A stretch of DNA of 64,000 nt. It comes from Micromonospora chokoriensis. GTDB lineage: Bacteria; Actinomycetota; Actinomycetes; Mycobacteriales; Micromonosporaceae. The stretch lies in NCBI RefSeq assembly GCF_900091505.1, contig NZ_LT607409.1:4278001-4342000 (forward strand), written 5' to 3'. Position numbers and translations under genes: made by a program. The notes under the pieces are model-generated. The model saw only the letters and a program-made list of their open reading frames with translations, ran no database searches and was not told the DNA's origin. Below, piece after piece: positions 59,213 to 64,000 of this stretch (its first letter is position 1; each line of letters begins with the position of its first letter).

Positions 59213-59273
59213 GCGCGAGGAGTGAGCCGGGTTTGCGAGCCCCGCAGTCGGGAGCGGAGACCAGCCCAGTGAG
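59204..59273 (+). repeat. 60-bp insert flanked by 10-bp direct repeats
   Basis: GCCCAGTGAG occurs at 59204-59213 and again at 59264-59273, exactly 60 bp apart. Each copy contains a GTGA start-stop overlap. The 60 bp between (with GTTTGCGAGCCCCGCAGTCG) looks like a small inserted element rather than gene sequence. It keeps the reading frame, so both GTG codons are possible isomerase starts. Confidence 0.75.
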
Positions 59274-60072
59274 TCTCGCGCGCTTCTCGTTCAACCAGGC
59301 CACCGCCCAGCGGTGGCCGCTGCCGGACGTGGTGGCCGGTTGCGTGGCGGCCGGGGTGCCGGGCATCGGGTTGTGGCGCGAGCCGGTCGTCGGGTACGGG
59401 TTGGCCCGGTCGGCGAAGCTGGTCCGCGACGCGGGTCTCGCCGTCACCTCGCTGTGCCGGGGTGGTTTCTTCTCCGCCGACGACTGGCGTGCGGAGAACC
59501 TGCGGGCCATCGAGGAGGCGGCCACACTGGGCGCCCCGGAGCTGGTCCTGGTGTCCGGTGGGTTGCCGTCCGGCAGCCGGGACATCGACGGCGCCCGGCA
59601 GCGGGTCGCCGACGCGATCGGGGAGTTGGCCCCGCACGCCGAGGCCGCCGGGGTGCGGCTGGCGATCGAGCCGCTGCACCCGATGTTCGCCGCCGACCGT
59701 TGCGTGATCGCCACCCTGGGCCAGGCGCTCGACATCGCCGAGCGGTTCGACCCGTCGGTGGTCGGCGTGGTCGTCGACGCGTACCACGTCTGGTGGGACG
59801 ACACGGTGTACGCGCAGATCGCGCGGGCCGGCGAGTGGATCGCCGCGTTCCAGGTCTGCGACTGGGTGACGCCACTGCCGGAGGGGGTGTTGCTCGGCCG
59901 GGCGCTGCCGGGCGACGGGTGCATCGAGTTGCGCCGGTTGCGCGAGGCGGTGGACGCGGCCGGTTACGTCGGCCCGATCGAGGTGGAGGTCTTCTCCGCC
60001 GAGGTGTGGGCGCGCCCGGGTGCCGAGGTGTTGGACGCGGCGGTGGCCGGCTACCTGCGTCACGTTGCCTGA
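59269..60072 (+). CDS. Sugar phosphate isomerase/epimerase (AP endonuclease 2 TIM barrel)
   Basis: A 267-aa TIM barrel of the xylose-isomerase-like family. FSFNQATAQRWPLPDVVAG opens the barrel, LAIEPLHPMFAAD holds the metal-binding Glu, and VVDAYHVWWDD and QVCDWVTPLPEG give further metal ligands. The GTG at 59269 is preferred because family proteins begin a few residues before FSFNQ; an in-frame GTG at 59209 would add 20 residues encoded by a 60-bp insert-like repeat. It acts with the preceding oxidoreductase and DUF993 genes. Confidence 0.85.
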   Translation: MSLARFSFNQATAQRWPLPDVVAGCVAAGVPGIGLWREPVVGYGLARSAKLVRDAGLAVTSLCRGGFFSADDWRAENLRAIEEAATLGAPELVLVSGGLPSGSRDIDGARQRVADAIGELAPHAEAAGVRLAIEPLHPMFAADRCVIATLGQALDIAERFDPSVVGVVVDAYHVWWDDTVYAQIARAGEWIAAFQVCDWVTPLPEGVLLGRALPGDGCIELRRLREAVDAAGYVGPIEVEVFSAEVWARPGAEVLDAAVAGYLRHVA

Positions 60073-61225
60073 GACTGCCGCGCGGCGTTGGCCGGCGGCG
60101 GTCGGCGCGTGGCTGGGGATCGGCACCGCACCCGCCACGCTGGTGCTCGGCGCGGCGATGGCCGCCCGGCACGGCGGGGCGGTGCCGGTGGCGGGTCTGC
60201 TGGTCGGCGGGGCGCTGATGGCGGCACTGCTCTGGGGGCAGGGCCGCATCGGCCTGCGTCGGCCGCTCGGTGACGGCGGGACGCTGACCGCGGTGCTGCC
60301 CGCGTACCTGGGGACCACCTCGCGGGTGCTGCTGGCGGCGGTGCTGGCCGTGTCGATGGTCGGGTGGAACGGCTTCAACGTCGGGCTCGGCGGTGCGTCG
60401 CTGGCCGCGTTGACGCACCTGCCGGGCTGGGCCGGGCCTGCCCTGTTGGAGGTGGCGGTCCTCGTGGTCTCCTGGGCGCCGGCCCGACTCGGCAACCGGA
60501 TCGCGGTTCTCACCACGCTCAGTGCTGTGGTGCTGGTCGGCTGGTGCCTGGCCGTGCTGCCTCCGCCCGGCGCGCCCGTCCGGCTGGCCTTCGGTGGGTT
60601 CGCCGACGCCGCCGCGTTGATCGGCTACGCGGCGGTGTTCGCGTTGCGCGCGCCTGACTTCAGCGTCGGCCTCGCCCGGCGGCGGGACCTGCTGTGGTGC
60701 GTGGGGCTGCTGATCGGGCCGGCGCTGCTCGGGGTGGTCGCCGGTGCCGGCCTGTGGCTGCGCACCGGCGAGGCGGACGTGGTCGCGCTCCTCGCCGCCG
60801 GATCGGGCCTGGCCGCGTACGCGAATCTGTTCGTCGCGGTGGCGGTCTTCGCCGCCGCGCTGACCACCACGTACTCCGGTTCGTTGGCGTTGCGTGGCCT
60901 GACGCCCCGGGTGCCGGCGCGGGCGGCGATGCTCGCCGTCGCGGTGCTCGGCGGGCTGCTGGCGGTGGCACGCTTCGACCGCCTGGTGCTGCCCTGGCTG
61001 ACGTTGCTGGCCGCCGCGCTGCCGGTGCTGGTGGTGCCGATGGCGACCGAGGCCGCCGCCCGTCGGCGTGGTCGCGTGCCGCGGACCGTGCCGGCCTGGT
61101 GTTGGGTGCCGCCGGCGCTGGTGGCGGTGGCCTGCACGATCGCCGGTGTGGGTGTCGCCCCGCTGCTCGGGCTGGCCCTGGCCGGGGTGTGCACGGTGCT
61201 CTGGCGGGGCCGGTGCGCGCGGTGA
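60065..61225 (+). CDS. NCS1-like (cytosine/purine permease family) transporter
   Basis: A 386-aa integral membrane protein with about 11 helices. GIGTAPATLVLGAAMAAR and VSMVGWNGFNVGLGGASLAAL, with WAPARLGNRIAVLTTLSAVV, place it near the CodB/cytosine permease branch of NCS1. The TTG at 60065, inside the previous stop, gives the best N-terminus; a GTG at 60020 is an alternative and would lie deeper in the isomerase gene. A second uptake route next to an ABC importer suggests the substrate has a nucleobase- or heterocycle-like part. Confidence 0.72.
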   Translation: MPETAARRWPAAVGAWLGIGTAPATLVLGAAMAARHGGAVPVAGLLVGGALMAALLWGQGRIGLRRPLGDGGTLTAVLPAYLGTTSRVLLAAVLAVSMVGWNGFNVGLGGASLAALTHLPGWAGPALLEVAVLVVSWAPARLGNRIAVLTTLSAVVLVGWCLAVLPPPGAPVRLAFGGFADAAALIGYAAVFALRAPDFSVGLARRRDLLWCVGLLIGPALLGVVAGAGLWLRTGEADVVALLAAGSGLAAYANLFVAVAVFAAALTTTYSGSLALRGLTPRVPARAAMLAVAVLGGLLAVARFDRLVLPWLTLLAAALPVLVVPMATEAAARRRGRVPRTVPAWCWVPPALVAVACTIAGVGVAPLLGLALAGVCTVLWRGRCAR

Positions 61226-61231
61226 TGTCGG

Positions 61232-61813
61232 TCAGGAGCCGCCGCGGCGGTCAGCCCACTCGTGCTCCAGGATGGACATGTCGTGGGCGTCGACCCAGTC
61301 GCCGTCGAAGCACAGGGCGTCGCGGCGAGTGCCCTCGTGGACGAAGCCGATCTTCTCGTAGACGTGTCGGGCGCGGGGATTGAAGTCGAAGACCTCCAAC
61401 CCCACCCGGTGCATCCCCAACTGGTCGAAGGCGTAGCCGAGCACGAGCCGGGCGGCCTCGGTGCCCAGTCCACGACCGCGGCCCTCCGGCCCGACCATGG
61501 TGCGGAAGTTGACGCTGCGGGCGTCGGGGTCCCACGAGTTGAGGACGACCTCGCCGACGACGCGATCTGTTGCGTTGTCCACGACGAGCAGGTCGAGCCG
61601 GTCGTCGGCGGCGCCCCGTGAGCCGTACCAGTCGCGGCTGCGCTCCAACGGTGGAGGCACTCCCAGATCCGCGCTGCTGGTCACACTGCCGGTCAGCCGG
61701 GCCACGTCGGGATCGGCCATGACCGCGGTCATGGCTTCGGCATCGTCGGCGGTCGGCGGCCGCAGCGTGACCAGGCGTCCGGTCAGGGTCGGCTTGTGGC
61801 TGAGATCGGTCAT
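61232..61813 (-). CDS. RimJ/RimL-type GNAT acetyltransferase
   Basis: A 193-aa N-acetyltransferase. LTGRLVTLRPPTADDAEAMT is the N-terminal strand-helix; RTMVGPEGRGRGLGTEAARL is the acetyl-CoA loop; VFDFNPRARHVYEKIGFVHE closes the fold. The RimJ/RimL class acetylates protein N-termini or small molecules; the target is unknown. The ATG at 61813 is preceded by GGGGGAGAA. The six-base gap to the convergent permease gene leaves no room for a terminator. Confidence 0.85.
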   Translation of the reverse strand: MTDLSHKPTLTGRLVTLRPPTADDAEAMTAVMADPDVARLTGSVTSSADLGVPPPLERSRDWYGSRGAADDRLDLLVVDNATDRVVGEVVLNSWDPDARSVNFRTMVGPEGRGRGLGTEAARLVLGYAFDQLGMHRVGLEVFDFNPRARHVYEKIGFVHEGTRRDALCFDGDWVDAHDMSILEHEWADRRGGS

Positions 61814-61910
61814 CGGGTTCTCCCCCGTGGACTCCCGGATGTCACGGCCTGGCCGCCTGACCTTAGCCGGTCGGGGGCGGGGGTGGGGGCACGGGCCAGG
61901 CGCCACCGGC

Positions 61911-62129
61911 TCAGGCGGCACCCCGGTTCGTGGCCACCCCGTCGCGGGAAGCGGTGAGCTTCTCCACCGGATCGCCGACGACCTGCCATGGCCACTCGGT
62001 GACCATCCGGTCGAGCAACGCGAACGGCGATGGGCGCTGTGCCGGCGGCTTCGGCAAAACATGATCTAGGCGTGGCCCGTAGAACGTGATCTTATACGCA
62101 CCAGCGATCCGAAACACTCTCCGAACCAT
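61911..62129 (-). CDS. Short hypothetical protein
   Basis: A 72-aa frame, MVRRVFRIAGAYKITFYG at the start and ALLDRMVTEWPWQVVGDP later. I recognise no domain. The first third is noticeably lower in GC than surrounding genes. It starts 27 bp from the CebR-type box, so its promoter, if any, would overlap the control region of the divergent subtilase gene. It might be a remnant of a larger gene. Weakly supported. Confidence 0.35.
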   Translation of the reverse strand: MVRRVFRIAGAYKITFYGPRLDHVLPKPPAQRPSPFALLDRMVTEWPWQVVGDPVEKLTASRDGVATNRGAA

Positions 62130-62154
62130 CGATTAACCATCGGCGGCTTAGGTG

Positions 62155-62168
62155 GGGGAGCGCTCCCA
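62155..62168 (+). promoter_or_regulatory. CebR-type LacI operator
   Basis: GGGGAGCGCTCCCA differs at one position from the Streptomyces CebR (cellobiose repressor) box TGGGAGCGCTCCCA, and its 12-bp core GGGAGCGCTCCC is perfectly palindromic. It lies 56 bp before the start of the subtilase gene. Confidence 0.7.
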
Positions 62169-62223
62169 TGAGCGGGTCGCGATCGGAACAGCGCTCCACA
62201 AAGGAGCCATCGAAAGGAGCCTC

Positions 62224-64000
62224 GTGGCTACCAGCACGAGCGGAACAACGGTGCGAAGACTAGCGATACCGACGCTGGTCCTCGCTCTGGTCACCGGTAC
62301 CACCGGCGTCGCGGGTTCGGCGTCGGCGGCACCCGCAGGGCCGTCGGGTGGCGGCAGCACCGGCTACTTCACCGCCGGGTCCGACAAGAAGGTCACCCTG
62401 ACCGACGGCGCCGACCGCCGGCCGGGCGGCCGGAAGGCCGCCGACCAGCAGGCCGCGGCGGACGACACCCGCCCCGGCATGTACATCGTCGAGCTGGCCG
62501 AGGAGCCCCTGACCTCGTACGCCGGTGGCTCGGCCGGGCTGGCGCGGACCCGCCCGCAGGCGGGGGACCGGCTGGACGTGACGTCGGCACCGGCCCGGGC
62601 CTACCGCGGTCACCTCGACGCCCAGCGCAGCGCCGTCGCCGCCGCCGCGAAGGTACAGGTCACCGCCTCGTACACCACCGCCTTCAACGGGTTCTCCGCG
62701 AAGCTGACCACCCAGCAGGTGACCGCGTTGCGGGCGGACAAGCGCGTCCGCGCCGTCACCGCCTCACGGGCGCTCGGCACCCCGACGCCTCCGCCGACCG
62801 CGCCGGCCCCCGGCGCCCCGGCCACGCCGGCTCCTGGCGAGCTGGAGCAACCGGCAGGAGCGGATTCCGCCGGCAAGCCGGACAAGCCCGGTAAGCCCGG
62901 TAAGCCCGGCCCCGGCACCGGCGCGGGCATGGTCATCGGCGTCCTGGACACCGGCATCTGGCCCGAGAGCGCGTCGTTCGCGAGGAAGATGCCCGCCCCG
63001 GCGAACTGGCGCGGCACCTGCCAGATCGGTGTGGCCTTCGTGGCCGAGCACTGCAACGGCAAGATCGTCGGCGCGCGGTACTTCGCCGACTCGTGGCTGG
63101 CCTACGGCGGCACCGTGCCCGACGGTGAGATCCTGTCCGCCCGCGACGTGTCCGGGCACGGCACGCACACCGCCTCCACCGCTGCCGGTCTGCCGCAGCC
63201 GAACGTCACGATCGACGGCCGCCGCTTCGGCCCGGTCTCCGGGGTTGCCCCGGACGCCCAGATCGCCGTCTACAAGGTGCTCTGGGGTGGCATGGGCTAC
63301 GACGCCGACATCATCGCCGGCATCGACGCCGCCGTCGCCGACGGCGTGCAGGTCATCAACTTCTCGATCGGCTCCCAGCTCGGCGACTGGGAGGCCAACA
63401 CCCCCATCGGCATCGCGTTCCTCAACGCCACGCTGGCCGGGGTGTTCGTGGCGGCGTCGGCGGGCAACACCGGCATCGTCAGCGGGGCGATCAGCAACGC
63501 GGCGCCGTGGGTGACCACCGTCGGCGCGGCCGTGACGAAGCTCGACGAGGCGACGGTCAAGCTGGGCGACGGCACGAAGCTCGTCGGCGGTTCGCTGGAC
63601 GCCCTGCCCGGTGGCGACTCGCGGCCGATGGTCTTCGGCGAACAGGCCGGCTCGCCCGACCTGGGTGCGGTCTACTGCGAGCCCGGCAGCCTCGACCCGG
63701 CCAAGATCAAGGGCAAGGTCGTCGCCTGCGCGCTGTCCGACATGTTCGGCTCCGCCGCCGAGATCAAGGCCAAGGGCGGCGCGGCGATGGTGGTGTTCGA
63801 CCCGGTCGGCAACTACCGGATCAACTCCATCTTCAACTTCCCGGTGGTCTACCTGCCGACCGAGAAGCAGGCCGGCACGCTCTTCAACTACCTGATGCGC
63901 CACCCCACCGACGCGAAGGTCTCCCTGCGCAGCGGCGGTGACGGCTCCAGCGTCCCCGGCCTGCCCAGCGTGGCGGACTTCTCCTCCACCGGCCCGGACA
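62224..64000 (+). CDS. Secreted subtilisin-like protease with PA domain (5' part)
   Basis: 592 codons visible; the gene runs off the right edge. GTG start with AAAGGAG upstream. Signal peptide LAIPTLVLALVTGTTGVAGS (about residues 12-31). Inhibitor_I9 propeptide at about 80-170 (MYIVELAEEPLTSYAG, NGFSAKLTTQQVTAL). Low-complexity Pro/Gly/Lys linker at about 185-230. S8 domain with Asp242 (GVLDTGIWPES) and His312 (GHGTHTAST). A protease-associated domain is inserted at about 470-560 (KGKVVACALSDMFGS). The catalytic Ser lies beyond the window. The layout resembles cucumisin-type subtilases. Confidence 0.9.
   Translation, partial: MATSTSGTTVRRLAIPTLVLALVTGTTGVAGSASAAPAGPSGGGSTGYFTAGSDKKVTLTDGADRRPGGRKAADQQAAADDTRPGMYIVELAEEPLTSYAGGSAGLARTRPQAGDRLDVTSAPARAYRGHLDAQRSAVAAAAKVQVTASYTTAFNGFSAKLTTQQVTALRADKRVRAVTASRALGTPTPPPTAPAPGAPATPAPGELEQPAGADSAGKPDKPGKPGKPGPGTGAGMVIGVLDTGIWPESASFARKMPAPANWRGTCQIGVAFVAEHCNGKIVGARYFADSWLAYGGTVPDGEILSARDVSGHGTHTASTAAGLPQPNVTIDGRRFGPVSGVAPDAQIAVYKVLWGGMGYDADIIAGIDAAVADGVQVINFSIGSQLGDWEANTPIGIAFLNATLAGVFVAASAGNTGIVSGAISNAAPWVTTVGAAVTKLDEATVKLGDGTKLVGGSLDALPGGDSRPMVFGEQAGSPDLGAVYCEPGSLDPAKIKGKVVACALSDMFGSAAEIKAKGGAAMVVFDPVGNYRINSIFNFPVVYLPTEKQAGTLFNYLMRHPTDAKVSLRSGGDGSSVPGLPSVADFSSTGPD

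Overview
The window is GC-rich (about 70 percent or more) chromosomal DNA with actinobacterial gene structure: frequent GTG starts, ATGA/GTGA start-stop overlaps, an IdeR/DmdR-type iron box, a DivIVA-like coiled-coil protein, a Tat-exported berberine-bridge-type oxidase and a desferrioxamine operon. A member of the Micromonosporaceae, probably Micromonospora, is the best guess. That is an inference, since there is no rRNA or tRNA here to test it. I see no phage, transposase, CRISPR array, rRNA or tRNA gene.

Layout. 1-8 kb: a stand-alone trpB-trpA pair (trpA cut by the left edge) behind a palindromic, probably leaderless promoter; a divergent MOSC protein; several small stress or housekeeping genes; a large secreted PA14/beta-propeller/ricin-lectin protein. 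8-14.6 kb: a nucleotidyltransferase, a mercuric-reductase-like flavoprotein, a DivIVA-like protein, and a fused thioredoxin-reductase-like/methyltransferase protein divergent from its likely XRE-cupin regulator. 14.6-16.7 kb: an esterase, then a tiny GntR regulator divergent from a chain of very small overlapping genes that ends in a strong hairpin.

17.0-22.8 kb: a tightly coupled seven-gene operon that combines a medium-chain dehydrogenase, a PTPS homologue that has lost its catalytic residues, a glycosyltransferase, a methyltransferase, a polytopic membrane protein, GTP cyclohydrolase II and a RibD-type reductase. It looks like an uncharacterised pathway starting from GTP and is the most interesting region. 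22.8-38 kb: perfect inverted repeats, a DinB-like protein, the Tat oxidase with a divergent zinc-ribbon TetR regulator, an Hsp70-like receptor fused to a PQQ-like propeller, a nucleosidase, an LtrA protein, a secreted trypsin-like protease, a KDG kinase/KDPG aldolase pair and a 1237-residue secreted subtilase.

38-46.4 kb: desABCD for desferrioxamine, preceded by an iron box that overlaps the -10 region. Divergent from it are a penicillin-acylase-like Ntn hydrolase and a second DesC-like acyltransferase. 46.4-50.5 kb: a MarR regulator with two operator-like sites divergent from an FMN reductase, an MFS exporter, and a noncoding island of 19-bp tandem repeats bounded by 23-bp inverted repeats. 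50.5-61.2 kb: a LacI-type regulon (kinase, LacI, two cupins, a NitT/TauT-type ABC importer, Gfo/Idh/MocA oxidoreductase, DUF993 aldolase-like protein, TIM-barrel isomerase, NCS1-like permease) that looks like uptake and catabolism of one unknown compound. 61.2-64 kb: a GNAT enzyme and the 5' part of a second secreted subtilase behind a near-perfect CebR-type box. Palindromic intergenic elements, including two related copies of one family, lie between several genes.
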